Shown here: positions 10,701-19,436 of the stretch, in pieces | Layout of the letters: each line of letters opens with the position of its first letter | Numbering within the stretch: position 1 is the first letter of the stretch | Origin: Nostoc mirabile CHAB5784 | Lineage (GTDB): Bacteria; Cyanobacteriota; Cyanobacteriia; Cyanobacteriales; Nostocaceae | Direction of reading: 5' to 3' | DNA length: 64,000 nucleotides | Assembly (NCBI RefSeq): GCF_020829645.1 | Contig: NZ_JAIVFS010000035.1 | Coordinates: 1 to 64,000 of the forward strand | Notes under the pieces: model-generated | What the model was told of the DNA's origin: nothing | The model's input: the letters and a program-made list of their open reading frames with translations, nothing else | Database searches by the model: none | Program-made: the position numbers and the translations under genes

Positions 10701-11002
10701 TTATCACCGGACGAGGCGGTTTACCTGCTAATCCCACTAAGGATGTTCTCCCGAATGGCACAGTAGAAGTAGCTTGGGTGGCGCTCAAACCTAGCAGCGA
10801 TGCCAAGGGCGGGCTACGCCAAAGCAACAGTCAACCTGTTACTACTAACCCAGTTACCACCACACCAGAACGTATTGTAGAAGCAAATGGATGGGTGGTA
10901 AATGAAAAAGGAGAGGTGGTACTTACAGCTAATGTTCCAGGTGGGGGTCGTGGTTCATGGCACAAGGCTGTATCTTGCAGTAATTATCAAGCTCATCAGT
11001 AA
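7730..11002 (+). CDS. Two-partner-secretion/filamentous hemagglutinin-type exoprotein, copy 2
   Basis: A paralogue of the preceding gene, 97 bp downstream on the same strand, with signal peptide, TPS/hemagglutinin domain (LFVINPNGIIFGRNASL) and the same conserved tail. It is about 400 residues shorter. Much of the difference is one in-frame gap: copy 1 reads from ITLSA into ~210 residues of extra repeats before ESINLTGN, whereas copy 2 joins ITLSA directly to ESINLTGN. The first ~60 codons and the last ~300 are nearly identical at the DNA level, while the middle differs more, as expected from duplication followed by recombination. The ATG at 7730 lies in DNA homologous to copy 1's upstream region, where the base triplet is ACG. 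Secreted role inferred as for copy 1. Confidence 0.9.
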   Translation: MSFTQLWCWHLTYWGAVLGIAMSVSALSFNCAIAQISPDGTLPINSKVTPDGNTFNITGGTQAGANLFHSFKEFSVPIGNTAFFRNGTDIQNIISRVTGSSISNIEGLIRANDVNLFVINPNGIIFGRNASLNIGGSFVATTASAIGFDNAGFFSASTPNNPELLVVNPSALLFNQIVAAPIQNNSASLSVNNNRSLLAVGGDVSVDGGSLNALGGRVELGGLAGEGTVALNANSNNFSLNFPDNVARANVSLTNGAEVNVASDGGGSIAINAQNIDVLGKSSVLGKSSLRAGIRPRAEVNDAQAGDVTLSAKGTVRIENSSIYNAVFGFGNGGDLLVDTGKLIIQDGVVATATISSGKAGDLVVNASDSIELTGSSSSNGTIDIDIDVPIDLGFSTSNIPASIPVPIGLFSASLDVKPLLPNLRDDPFLSSFLPVGSGDAGNVTIETGRLIVSNGALVSATTTTRGQGGDLTVKADLIELSGTSANYSPLSVFATTIKLPSSLRNDTDGLGSGGNLTIDTRRLIVRDGAWVITGTDNKNPGGELPVTAGELTVNASESVELSGTSSDNIPSALVSGTQGPGNGNKLVINTKKLIVSNGGIISAGTSSSGNGGELIINATDSVELVGTSKQGFSASQIKDLIGFGGALVLNFIDRPYPSGVISGTANTGDAGNLTINTGRLLIQGGAQASVSTINTGNAGDLNVRASSIELSGTSLESRKPSDIIGRSLLTTAVGEGATGKGGNITVNTNSLTITDGAALTASTDGQGDAGNITLSAESINLTGNGSVISAETTGQGAGGDSTLTTGNLAVQDGGKITVSSTGSGIAGDLNINANSIYLNNAAKITADTTGGGGNIFARSPLFLLRNQSSITTNAFGLGIGGGNITIDALDGFIIAVPSENSDISANSVDFRGGKVEISAQGIFGIERRNTPTPKSDITATGASSQFNGSVELNTPGIDPNSGLVELPTIAVETEVAQVCDSPGYAQSSFIITGRGGLPANPTKDVLPNGTVEVAWVALKPSSDAKGGLRQSNSQPVTTNPVTTTPERIVEANGWVVNEKGEVVLTANVPGGGRGSWHKAVSCSNYQAHQ

Positions 11003-11069
11003 ATGGGCGTCAATAATTGCTCAAATACTAGACATCTCCAGAAATTAAATATGCCTTATCTAAAACCCT

Positions 11070-11107
11070 TGTAGAGACGTAGCAATGCGACGTCTCTACA
11101 TTCTTTT
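11070..11107 (+). terminator. Hairpin with T-rich tail after exoprotein copy 2
   Basis: Perfect 11-bp arms TGTAGAGACGT / ACGTCTCTACA around a 9-base loop, followed by TTCTTTT. It sits 68 bp past the stop codon, in position to end plus-strand transcripts. The same hairpin type is a common dispersed repeat in filamentous cyanobacteria, so termination is inferred. Confidence 0.55.
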
Positions 11108-11141
11108 CACCAAATGTCTAATGAACAATACAGGAATATGT

Positions 11142-11291
11142 CTCATATAATGTCCGCTTGATTGCTTACTAAATCCCAAGAACCCCACCCCGCCAAAGCT
11201 ACGCTTCGTCTCCCCTCCCCGCAAGCGGGGAGGGGTTGGGGGTGGGGTGTAATGACTGTGGTAATCATAACTAATTATCCGGACTTGATAT
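11142..11291. repeat. Terminal-inverted-repeat element, family B (copy 1)
   Basis: Left end CATATAATGTCCGCTTGATTG and right end AACTAATTATCCGGACTTGATAT are imperfect inverted repeats. The interior holds a strong hairpin of G/C runs and no gene. Related copies lie at about 15768-15993 and 21557-21675. Confidence 0.6.
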
Positions 11292-11454
11292 CAATACGCT
11301 TGGGTTAAGAAGAATAGTAGGTTGGGTTGAGCATAAGCGAAACCCAACAAAGCCTTGATAATGTTGGGTTACCCTGCCTTAAGCCCCTTTGGGTCTACGT
11401 TCCTCAACCCAACCTACGCCAGTATTAGTTTTTAGCCTTAACCCAAGCGTATTG
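11292..11454. repeat. 163-bp terminal-inverted-repeat element, family C
   Basis: Perfect 18-bp ends: CAATACGCTTGGGTTAAG at left and its reverse complement at right. A second nested inverted pair (GTAGGTTGGGTTGAG against CTCAACCCAACCTAC) lies inside, so the whole element can fold. It directly abuts the family B element. No coding capacity; MITE-like. Confidence 0.75.
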
Positions 11455-11481
11455 GAATATGTCTTGTAGCAATTGTGTATC

Positions 11482-14187
11482 TCAAAGCCAATTTCCTACT
11501 AAAACATAAGGTGCCCAGAAATAAGGGCTTTTTTGTTTAGCAAATACAGTTAATTGAGCACGCTGGAGTGCTTGGGCTTTACTGATCCCAGTATTTAAGT
11601 TTCGATAAAACTCACTCATAAGTTTAGCAGTCCATTGGTCGTCCACTGACCATAAACTTGCTAGCGTACTGCGTGCGCCTGCTCGTACAGCTATGCCAGC
11701 TAATCCTAAAGCAGCTCGCTGATCGCCAAGAGCAGTTTTGCAAGCACTCAAGACAAGTAACTCGATTTTACCAGACCTACTTTGATCGCCAACTCGTAAT
11801 AAACTATCAAACTCCTTAACTTTCAGTAGCTTATCCCAGGTGAGAAGAAAAGTTCTTTCGGGATCTGAACTAAACTCACCGTGAGTTGCTAAGTGAATTA
11901 TAGAAAATGGAGTTGCAAGCAATTGTTTTTGCAGATTGCTATCGAGAAACTGCTGATTTAACAGTTCTTCACTTCTAGGAACCTCAGTTTGAATTTCTTT
12001 GAGTTCCCGTGCTACATTTTTCAAAGCTGAAAATTTTTGACCTTCTATAGAACGCGCTTCTCCTACTCCGGCAGTTAAAGCATTTAACTGTATTTTTTGC
12101 AAAGGTTTAGGATTAAACAATTGTAAACCAGGAGTTAAAGCGATCGCATATTTCTCCATGAGATATTTATTTTGCTGCGGGTCGTAAAGAACCCCCATCG
12201 GAATATTTCTTAATTCCCCATCCAGTACAAAAACTAAAGTATTAATACCACTTTTGGATAATTCAGTTTCGGCTGGTCGAATTAACCAGTCATATATTTT
12301 TTGGGACTGTTCTTTCACTTCATAAGTGCCCGCAACATCTGTTAAAGATTTCCGTAGTGAAGTAACAGTACTCTCTACTTTTTCTTGAGGTATCTTAGTG
12401 GTATAGTGCTGTAATTGTTGATTAGGCAAGGTAAGAATAACATCGAAACGGTCTGGCAAAATAACTGAATAGATAACTGCTGCCTTTTTATCCTGCTCCA
12501 CCACTTTGTCAATCTCTACAATTGGTTCTAAACAAGGTGAACGAAAAAAGTTATTCAGTTCCGCAAGCTGGAGTGACTCAATGACTTTACGTGCCTGTTT
12601 AAGATTGTATTGACTACTCTGTTGATCCCCTTGTGTATTCTCTGTTAGCAACTGTAATTCAACTAACTCTCGATAGATAGGTTCTACACTTTCTCGGAAA
12701 GAAAACTGAACATCTAAATTACTAGCAACTAAATCACCACGAAGAGATTCTAAAGTTTTGTAAGCTGTATCATACGCCTTGAGCGCAGCATTGAGATTTC
12801 CTTGTTGCTTGAGTAAACGTCCTTGCTGCCATTGCCACTGATAGAGAATGTCTGATGCATCAACAGTTTGAGCAATAAATAAAGCTTTTGTTGTTAGTTC
12901 TAGAGCATCAGCGAACTGCTTATTCTTTTCATACAGACGACCCAAAGTTCCAAAAGCATAAGATTGGGCTTGCTGGTCTTTTAGGCTTTGGGCCTGCTGT
13001 ATCGCGCTAGACAAGAGTTGGGCAATATTTAAATTAGATAAAATAGGTGTATTGGTTTTCTGTGTTAAATCCATTAAGATAGAGGCGAATTGAATCCGAG
13101 CATATATTGAGTTTCGGCTAGGAACCAATTTATTAATTTCAGTTAGAATTTGCTCAGACAAGGATAAAGCTTGTTTAAATGTATTTGCGGCTTCTTTTGT
13201 AGAGAAAAATTCTAGAAGTAGGCTAAGTTGATTTAGCTGGGCTTGAATACGCGTAGTAGGTGGTGCGTTTATAGCCGCTTGCTGATAAAAGTTTAAAGCA
13301 GCTTGAAATTCTTGTTGAGCAAGGTCTGTATTCCCTACCTCATGTTGAGTTTTTCCTTCGGCAAAGGCTGTATTACCTAAACTGAGGAAGGTATCACCTA
13401 TAGCTGTTGGAGATTTTATAGTTGTTGCTAAAGTTAAACTTTGCTCTAAAACTTTTCGTGATTCATTGAAATCACCAATAACTCTTAGGACATTGCCAAG
13501 GCTATCTAGTCCAGCAACTTTGAGCGATGAATCTGGAAGAGTAGTAAGGTTTTGTTGAACTTCAGTTAAAGTTTTTTGTGCTTGGCGATAAAGCCCTAAA
13601 GTTTGCATAGCTTGAGCAGAGTTAATCCGATTACGAGTTAGTGTGGCGCGATCGCCTATTTGCTTATATATATCAGCAGCTTTTTGCCAAGTGGACAACG
13701 CGATTTCAGTTTGTCCTTGGGCTAATTGTAACTTCCCTTGTACATCTAGAGATTGCGCTATAATTGCAGCACGGTCTTTTGAGCTATCTAAATTCTTTAA
13801 CAAATTAAGACTTTGGTTAATTGTTTGTTCGGCTTGTGTCTGTTTGCCAAGCTGTTGATAAATCAAGGCAAGATTGCTTAACACTACAGCTTGGTTAAGT
13901 TTGTCTCCTGTGTTATAGAAGCCAATAGCAGCTTGTTCTAAAACCTGAAGTGCTTCAGTAAATAAACCCGCCTCATACAAAGCTTTACCCTGTTCTACTA
14001 AGCTTTGATCTAAGGCAGATGAGTTTTGAATCTTAGTTTGTGGAATATTTAGGCTTATATGAGAAAAAGTTGCTAAAACAGGTGAACTAAAAATGCACAG
14101 TATGGCTGTTCCTACTAGGAGTAAGAAAAAGGTCAAGAATCTCAAACAAGATTGTAGCATACGCAATAATATTGTTAATTTAGCCAT
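11482..14187 (-). CDS. TPR-CHAT caspase-like protein
   Basis: 901 residues. An N-terminal hydrophobic segment (~residues 9-40, ending near VLATFS) is a signal peptide or anchor. It is followed by about ten tetratricopeptide-type helical pairs to ~residue 500. A C-terminal CHAT domain (~620-901) belongs to the caspase-like clan CD family. The catalytic pair is visible: His769 in HLATHGEF and Cys816 in LSACKTALGD, followed by GLAGIAVRAGARSTLASLW and the family ending PYVLVGNWL. The intact dyad suggests an active peptidase, but this is inferred. It lies 10 bp after the DUF928 gene, so the two are probably one transcript. The substrate is unknown. Cyanobacterial relatives often sit beside hemagglutinin-type exoproteins, as here. 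Confidence 0.9.
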   Translation of the reverse strand: MAKLTILLRMLQSCLRFLTFFLLLVGTAILCIFSSPVLATFSHISLNIPQTKIQNSSALDQSLVEQGKALYEAGLFTEALQVLEQAAIGFYNTGDKLNQAVVLSNLALIYQQLGKQTQAEQTINQSLNLLKNLDSSKDRAAIIAQSLDVQGKLQLAQGQTEIALSTWQKAADIYKQIGDRATLTRNRINSAQAMQTLGLYRQAQKTLTEVQQNLTTLPDSSLKVAGLDSLGNVLRVIGDFNESRKVLEQSLTLATTIKSPTAIGDTFLSLGNTAFAEGKTQHEVGNTDLAQQEFQAALNFYQQAAINAPPTTRIQAQLNQLSLLLEFFSTKEAANTFKQALSLSEQILTEINKLVPSRNSIYARIQFASILMDLTQKTNTPILSNLNIAQLLSSAIQQAQSLKDQQAQSYAFGTLGRLYEKNKQFADALELTTKALFIAQTVDASDILYQWQWQQGRLLKQQGNLNAALKAYDTAYKTLESLRGDLVASNLDVQFSFRESVEPIYRELVELQLLTENTQGDQQSSQYNLKQARKVIESLQLAELNNFFRSPCLEPIVEIDKVVEQDKKAAVIYSVILPDRFDVILTLPNQQLQHYTTKIPQEKVESTVTSLRKSLTDVAGTYEVKEQSQKIYDWLIRPAETELSKSGINTLVFVLDGELRNIPMGVLYDPQQNKYLMEKYAIALTPGLQLFNPKPLQKIQLNALTAGVGEARSIEGQKFSALKNVARELKEIQTEVPRSEELLNQQFLDSNLQKQLLATPFSIIHLATHGEFSSDPERTFLLTWDKLLKVKEFDSLLRVGDQSRSGKIELLVLSACKTALGDQRAALGLAGIAVRAGARSTLASLWSVDDQWTAKLMSEFYRNLNTGISKAQALQRAQLTVFAKQKSPYFWAPYVLVGNWL

Positions 14188-14197
14188 ATCTCTTATA

Positions 14198-14998
14198 CTA
14201 ATTTGATTGAGTTAGGGCCTTTTCCTCACTCTCAAGTTCTACAATCGGTGCTGTTGCAAGTTCTGCCAAACCAACATCTTTTAACAAAAGTGTCCAATCC
14301 TGTGTAAAAATGCGTGAGTTGGGATTAGAAAGATGCAGAGTAGCTAAATTAGTTAAAGCATCTTGCCAAATTTGGTTAAGAGCATAGGTAGTATATCCTT
14401 GCCATTGTGCCCTTTTCAATTGACTTTCAAGATTAGAATTTAATGGCACACGCTGTATCCATGCATTCACATAAAAATACTCTGATGTTTGCGGGGGATT
14501 GCCACAGAAAACTTTAAAATACCACTGATAGTTTTTCTCTATTTTTAGAGCAGACTGTGAATTGTGCGGTAACTTAATGCCAATAATACTAGCCTTTCGT
14601 GGTAGTGATAGAGATGTTCTGTAGATGGTTTTGTCATTTTCATCTTGAAGTATAAACTCCCCAATAACAGTATTCTTTGGTAATTCGGGTACAAAAAACC
14701 AAAAAGTTGGATATTCAGAGATAGTGAATGTTAAAAAAGATTTTGATTCATCTCCAATTTCTTCACCAGGAACTAAAGCAGTAATTGGCGTGTTCAACGG
14801 AGTGCAACCATCACGGCTTGTACCTCCTTTACGACGTCCAGTAGGTGCGCCGTTCTCTGGAAATTTTGGAAGTTTAGTAGATTGGCTAGGTTTATTAACA
14901 AGGGGTTGGTTAAATGATTGAGCCAGCTGTGCTGAAACTCTTGTGGGGCAACTTACCAATCCAAAAAGTACTAAAGTCATAATGCAAGTAAGTTTCAT
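14198..14998 (-). CDS. DUF928 family protein
   Basis: 266 residues from ATG 14998, chosen because a GGAG ribosome site lies nine bases upstream and because translation from here gives a clean signal peptide (MKLTCIMTLVLFGLVSC, cleavage near VSAQ). The frame is open upstream to 15094 with more hydrophobic residues, so a longer form cannot be excluded. Recognisable DUF928 features are a GAPTGRRKGGTSRDGC motif early in the mature protein, a beta-rich centre with YPTFWFFVP, and helical C-terminal segments around AQWQGYTTYALNQIWQDAL. Probably exported; molecular function unknown. First gene of a two-gene operon with the TPR-CHAT gene. Confidence 0.85.
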   Translation of the reverse strand: MKLTCIMTLVLFGLVSCPTRVSAQLAQSFNQPLVNKPSQSTKLPKFPENGAPTGRRKGGTSRDGCTPLNTPITALVPGEEIGDESKSFLTFTISEYPTFWFFVPELPKNTVIGEFILQDENDKTIYRTSLSLPRKASIIGIKLPHNSQSALKIEKNYQWYFKVFCGNPPQTSEYFYVNAWIQRVPLNSNLESQLKRAQWQGYTTYALNQIWQDALTNLATLHLSNPNSRIFTQDWTLLLKDVGLAELATAPIVELESEEKALTQSN

Positions 14999-16070
14999 CA
15001 AAATATACTCCGTTGAACTAAGCAATATAAACGTCAGTAACAGAAAAGAAACTAACTTTAAGCTTGTAGTAAGAATGATAAATGTGAAACACACTAAAGT
15101 TTTATAAGCAGCGATGAAAGCAAGGCAAACACACGTAATTATTGAAACCCTTAATGTGTAAGGATATTGATTTAAAATAGCCGAGACAATGAAAAGTCCA
15201 AACCCTTGCTATTAAAGGGTTTTTATTCTTTAGATGCGTTTGCCGTGACTATGAAAGACATTGCAGTAATTTACTGTATTCAACAATTTACTAATGTAAC
15301 TACACTAGAAAGATATAAGATTACGGAAAGTAAGCTTATCTAAATTAGTCTTGACAAAAACTTTGATTTGTGTATAAACGAATAATTAAAGTTTCTCGTT
15401 TGGTTGGTTTATCACGGATGAAAGCGATACCTAAGCACTTGCCCTATAAAAAGATACCATTTGTCACATTTAGCTCCACAACGCCCACCTACTTAATTAA
15501 GCCTAAGATAATATCAATAAGTAAGCATGATTGATATTATTTTCAGCTTTATTGACCCTGATGTGTTCTTCTTGATCGAATGTGCTGAACCTGTAAGATT
15601 ATGGTAAATATAAACTATAAAATGCTTGATGTAATTTCTGCTCAAATATATTTTCTGTTCAAATATATAATTTTGAGTGAAGCAAAGAATTGTAAATATT
15701 CTTGACTACGTTGGGAATGACAAATTTTACATTTATTTACAATGTTTGTTTGGAATGTTGCATGGTGTTATATCATGTCCGCTTGATTGCTTATTAAACC
15801 CGAATCACCCCACCCCGACAATCGTCGCTTTATCTCCCCTCCCCAAGGCATCGGGGAGGGGATTAAGGGGAGCCAGTGCGGTCTTCTCCCAAGGGGAGAC
15901 GCCAAGGGCGATGGGGTCTCCCCAAGTGGAGCATCTGGCGTGTGGGGTGCAATGACTATGGGAATCACAACTAATTACCCGGACATGATATTATTCTTAG
16001 CTTTTTAGGGTGTTAATACTAAATATAATAACATTATCAATGTAAATACATAAAAAGTTGCTTACGAAAG
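14999..16070. other. 1.07-kb intergenic region
   Basis: No credible gene. It has an AT-rich stretch upstream of the DUF928 gene, a hairpin AAACCCTT/AAGGGTTT at about 15200-15220, a 9-bp-arm hairpin AATATCAAT/ATTGATATT near 15510-15540, and a family B element at 15768-15993. It presumably also holds the promoter for the DUF928-CHAT operon, which I cannot place. Confidence 0.6.
15768..15993. repeat. Terminal-inverted-repeat element, family B (copy 2)
   Basis: Ends TATATCATGTCCG and CGGACATGATATTA form a clear inverted pair of about 13 bp. The interior contains several G/C-run hairpins (CCCCTCCCC...GGGGAGGGG). Short reading frames inside have no recognisable product. Longest of three copies in the window. 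Confidence 0.65.
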
Positions 16071-18443
16071 CTACCGATTACGAACACCTCTAGACACAAC
16101 TGCTACTTGTGTAGCTATTAATGCCAATGCTGGTGGGATAAATGGTATCCATCCTGCCTGGGTAAAAATCCCAAAACATATATTAAATAATGAGAATAGC
16201 ATTATTATCCCAGCTGCCCCAAGACGCATAGGATGCCGAATATACCATGCTAAAATTCCTCCTAATAACGACCATCCCCATACCCAAAGTGCTTCAACCC
16301 AAGTCGGCCACCACCAAAGCAGAGGTCGATGATCTAGAACGGCACTGAGGATCTGGCTGGTCATGTGAGCTTGAACAAAGACCCCTGGTATCAGCTTTTG
16401 ATTTGACCCTGCTTTAGCACTATAAGGAGTTTTCCAGTAATCAGTAGTTGTTGGAGCAGTAACACCAATCAAAATAATCCGCCCCTTTAACAATTCGGCT
16501 AATTCCGAATTAATTTTATTGTTAAGAACATCTCTGAGAGATACTTGTTGAGCAATGTTTTGAGGAGAAGAAAGCGAACGGTAATTTACTAGCACTTGAT
16601 AACCCGATGCATCGACTCGTTGGTAGCCACTAGTATGAGATTTTAATTGCTTAAATACAACGTTGCCTATCTGCAAGTTACCTTGTGGGTTGATATATGA
16701 ATTGATACCTTTAGCCTCCAAATAATGAAGCGCGATTTGGAGGCTAAAAGCATATTTTGCCGCACACGGAGATGTTAAAGGAGGTGTTAAATGCAAAAGC
16801 TGACGGCGGGCTATGTCATTATCATCTGCAACAAAATCACTAAAGCTTTGGCGTTCTTCTGGAACTTTAGGCGGTGGAAGAGTGCCTTCTGGCGCATCAT
16901 CAAGAGCCGCAGAAACTTTGCATGGGGTAAAAAGACGTTTATCTTGTTGTAGCCTAGTTGCTAAATCTGCACTATTGGAGTCTACAGGAAAATCACGATA
17001 GATGTCTAAGCCGATAGTTCTTGGCTGATACTGATCTAGTTTTTTTAATAATTCTGCGAGTGCTTGGTCTGAGAGTGACCATCGCATATTCATATTCATG
17101 CGGTTCTGATACTGGATATCCGCTTCATCAATAGTGACGATCACAAAACGCGAATCTGGTTTTTCCTCCCAACGTAGCCCCATCATGTGGTCGAAAGCTT
17201 TTAATTCTGATGGTTGCAATAATCCAAGCGATCGCACCCCCATTACCAAACCACTAATAACCAAACTTGATAACAGCACTGCTTGAATACTACGCCACCG
17301 TAACTGCGCTTGAGTTCTATATTTATTTACTTGAGGCTTGCTAATTTCTGTTTGGGGATTTCTCAGAAAATCTTTCCAAGTTGGTGGCACTGCTGCTGGA
17401 TTTTGGCAAATTACAGGTAAGCAAACCGCACAAGGATATTTATCTTCAATGCCATGTAATTTTTCCCTTGATTCTCGTACTGCTAAGTACATAGACTCAC
17501 CACTGGAAAATTTTTTGAGGAAATTCTTTAAAAATTCCTGTGCCACTAAGTCTGGCACTGCTTCCCGCATAACGATGATTTGTGGGATGTCCAAGTCTTC
17601 TAATTGATGTGCTAGTCCTAGTCCATCACAAGAATTAAAAATCGCTAACTGCAACCCTTTGCTGACAGCTTTTAAAAGACCATACTTTAGTTCATCAATT
17701 GTTAAGCAATCTGTTTTATTAATATAAATATTGCCGTTTTTACCATCCTCAAAGCTCTCACTATGACCTGCAAAAAATAATATGTCCCAGTCTTGTTCCC
17801 AAATTTGTTCATTTAACTGGCTGCGCTGTGGTTCTACCAGAAAAGTTGTTTCTGCATCTGGTAACATCTTCAATAGCTCTCGATCTTTCTCAATCAAGAT
17901 TCCTTCACTATTACCCAGAATTGCTAAGATTTTTACCTTACCTCCAATAGTACTTCTGTTTGATGTTGGCAGATATTCATACTCTGGTGCGCTTAAGGCA
18001 ACTTCTGCTTGAGAGTAATCCTCAAAAAAATCCCATAAATGCCACGGAAGACGACGTAGCCAAGTGTCACTGGTTTTAATTAGTACGCGCACTGTATCAT
18101 CTAATGTTAGCTGTTTGAGTAATTTCTCCTTCACTGGGCGAAACGAGTTACAGTTGAGCCAACTATTCATTTGCTGACTTAACTTTTCGTTTAACTTGCG
18201 GCATTTTTTAAGATACTCACTAAGAGAACTTCCGACATGAATGTTCACAGGTGTAAGGCGAAAATTTGATAAACTGCGATAGGTTATTCGCCAAAGCTCA
18301 TAATCTGCAATGATCTCTGGCTTTGGGGTCAGATAGCCTTGAACTTCTATACTGGCGCGATCGCCTTCTGCTCCGATCTCGAGTGTGACTTTTACCCCCT
18401 GGCTTAAATCACCATCTAGCTTCAACACAACCAACTTCTGCAT
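16071..18443 (-). CDS. CHAT-CHASE2 membrane protein
   Basis: 790 residues. An N-terminal ~150-residue region leads into a CHAT caspase-like domain (~165-365) with His227 in FFAGHSES and Cys272 in FNSCDGLGLA. A membrane segment (~390-412) is followed by a CHASE2 sensory domain (~412-690; VTIDEADIQYQNR, LDIYRDFPVD, ILIGVTAPTTTDYWKTPY). Two or three closing membrane helices occupy ~715-785. The topology suggests a CHASE2 domain outside the cytoplasmic membrane coupled to a cytoplasmic CHAT peptidase-like domain (inference). It is the last gene of a three-gene minus-strand unit, 26 bp after the DUF1822 gene. Both catalytic positions look intact. Ligand and substrate unknown. Confidence 0.9.
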   Translation of the reverse strand: MQKLVVLKLDGDLSQGVKVTLEIGAEGDRASIEVQGYLTPKPEIIADYELWRITYRSLSNFRLTPVNIHVGSSLSEYLKKCRKLNEKLSQQMNSWLNCNSFRPVKEKLLKQLTLDDTVRVLIKTSDTWLRRLPWHLWDFFEDYSQAEVALSAPEYEYLPTSNRSTIGGKVKILAILGNSEGILIEKDRELLKMLPDAETTFLVEPQRSQLNEQIWEQDWDILFFAGHSESFEDGKNGNIYINKTDCLTIDELKYGLLKAVSKGLQLAIFNSCDGLGLAHQLEDLDIPQIIVMREAVPDLVAQEFLKNFLKKFSSGESMYLAVRESREKLHGIEDKYPCAVCLPVICQNPAAVPPTWKDFLRNPQTEISKPQVNKYRTQAQLRWRSIQAVLLSSLVISGLVMGVRSLGLLQPSELKAFDHMMGLRWEEKPDSRFVIVTIDEADIQYQNRMNMNMRWSLSDQALAELLKKLDQYQPRTIGLDIYRDFPVDSNSADLATRLQQDKRLFTPCKVSAALDDAPEGTLPPPKVPEERQSFSDFVADDNDIARRQLLHLTPPLTSPCAAKYAFSLQIALHYLEAKGINSYINPQGNLQIGNVVFKQLKSHTSGYQRVDASGYQVLVNYRSLSSPQNIAQQVSLRDVLNNKINSELAELLKGRIILIGVTAPTTTDYWKTPYSAKAGSNQKLIPGVFVQAHMTSQILSAVLDHRPLLWWWPTWVEALWVWGWSLLGGILAWYIRHPMRLGAAGIIMLFSLFNICFGIFTQAGWIPFIPPALALIATQVAVVSRGVRNR

Positions 18444-18469
18444 GGGTAGGAATCAACCAATGTATGTAC

Positions 18470-19387
18470 TTAAATAACAAAATTCTCAGTAATATTAGTA
18501 TTTCCCAATTCTAAGTTAACGCTAAAATGTTCTCCTATTTGAGCATTAAACTCTAGTGTTACATGAGTACTGCCACTTCTAGCGTGAGCTTCCATAACAG
18601 TAGTCCCTTTCTCATCTATAACTTTAACGATGAGATTGTTGGGTAAGTAGGCTTGCTCATCGGATGAATGCACCTGCAATTTCAGTTGGATTTCTACAGA
18701 ATTTTTTGGTGTGAGTGTAACAACTAATGCCAGCGATTGTCCCGGAAGTTCTATCCCCATGTCAATTAGCTTACCCCGCGTCACTCCGTTTCGATAACGA
18801 AAAGCTAATTGTGGTGTTTTTGATGCTAAAATTTTTTCTATTGGCTGCCAACCTGCATCAATTATATTTTGTAACCAGTAGCTCAACTTGACTTCTGTCG
18901 GGTTGCTTTCAAGTGAATCAAGATATGCAAGTAAGTCTTCAATAGTCTGTAACTCGTTAAAAAAAAGTTCACCAGCTTTTACTGTTTTAGCAAACCCTAC
19001 TAAAACTGCTTGTTGATGTTTTATGTCTAGCTCAACTACAACTACGCCGATTCTGTTATCCGGGACTTCTGGTGGAATGTAGCAGAGATGACCAGGGCTT
19101 GCGGGGCGACATTCTAAGTGACCCAATGCACTCAACTTGAGGTCAGCCACATCTGCATAATAGCGCATGGCACAATTCCAACTATCGCTAGCCTTTGGGT
19201 ATGTGGGAATGTTCATCATTTCCATATAATCATTTACCGCACATACAGCCAACGTATTAAGATATACCTGCTTTTTCTTTTCTGGTGTCACCTGTTCATC
19301 AGCAAAAAAGCGTGCTATCTTTAGCGCTGCTTGGGTAATAGATACCGGAATGGATTTTTCTTCTAAGTTTTTAGTGTTATGAACCAT
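18470..19387 (-). CDS. DUF1822 family protein
   Basis: 305 residues; ATG 19387 has an AAGGAAAT ribosome site. Features typical of DUF1822 are an N-terminal helix region with LNTLAVCAVNDYMEMMNI, a central RIGVVVVELD strand, and a C-terminal domain with LALVVTLTPKNSVEIQLKLQ. No signal peptide or membrane helix. It lies between a sigma-like gene (49 bp upstream) and the CHAT-CHASE2 gene (26 bp downstream), so it is probably co-transcribed. The family is nearly confined to cyanobacteria and has no established function. The context suggests an adaptor or regulator in the same pathway (inference). Confidence 0.85.
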   Translation of the reverse strand: MVHNTKNLEEKSIPVSITQAALKIARFFADEQVTPEKKKQVYLNTLAVCAVNDYMEMMNIPTYPKASDSWNCAMRYYADVADLKLSALGHLECRPASPGHLCYIPPEVPDNRIGVVVVELDIKHQQAVLVGFAKTVKAGELFFNELQTIEDLLAYLDSLESNPTEVKLSYWLQNIIDAGWQPIEKILASKTPQLAFRYRNGVTRGKLIDMGIELPGQSLALVVTLTPKNSVEIQLKLQVHSSDEQAYLPNNLIVKVIDEKGTTVMEAHARSGSTHVTLEFNAQIGEHFSVNLELGNTNITENFVI

Positions 19388-19436
19388 AAATTTCCTTCCA
19401 CTTTATAGATAGTCTTCTACTTTAGATATCTCTGCC

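Larger units (their letters stand above)
11003..11481. other. Intergenic repeat-filled stretch between convergent genes
   Basis: It separates the plus-strand exoprotein gene from the minus-strand CHAT gene. It contains a terminator-like hairpin (11070-11100), then two abutting terminal-inverted-repeat elements (11142-11291 and 11292-11454), which are listed separately. No gene seen. Confidence 0.7.

Noticed and set aside
15200..15222. Hairpin AAACCCTT/AAGGGTTT with T-run as a terminator
   Set aside because: The T-run faces the plus strand, where no gene precedes it; both neighbouring genes are on the minus strand.
15677..16008. Several 66-92 residue frames on both strands
   Set aside because: They lie in a family B repeat and its flank and change frame with the repeat hairpins; no ribosome sites or recognisable protein features.
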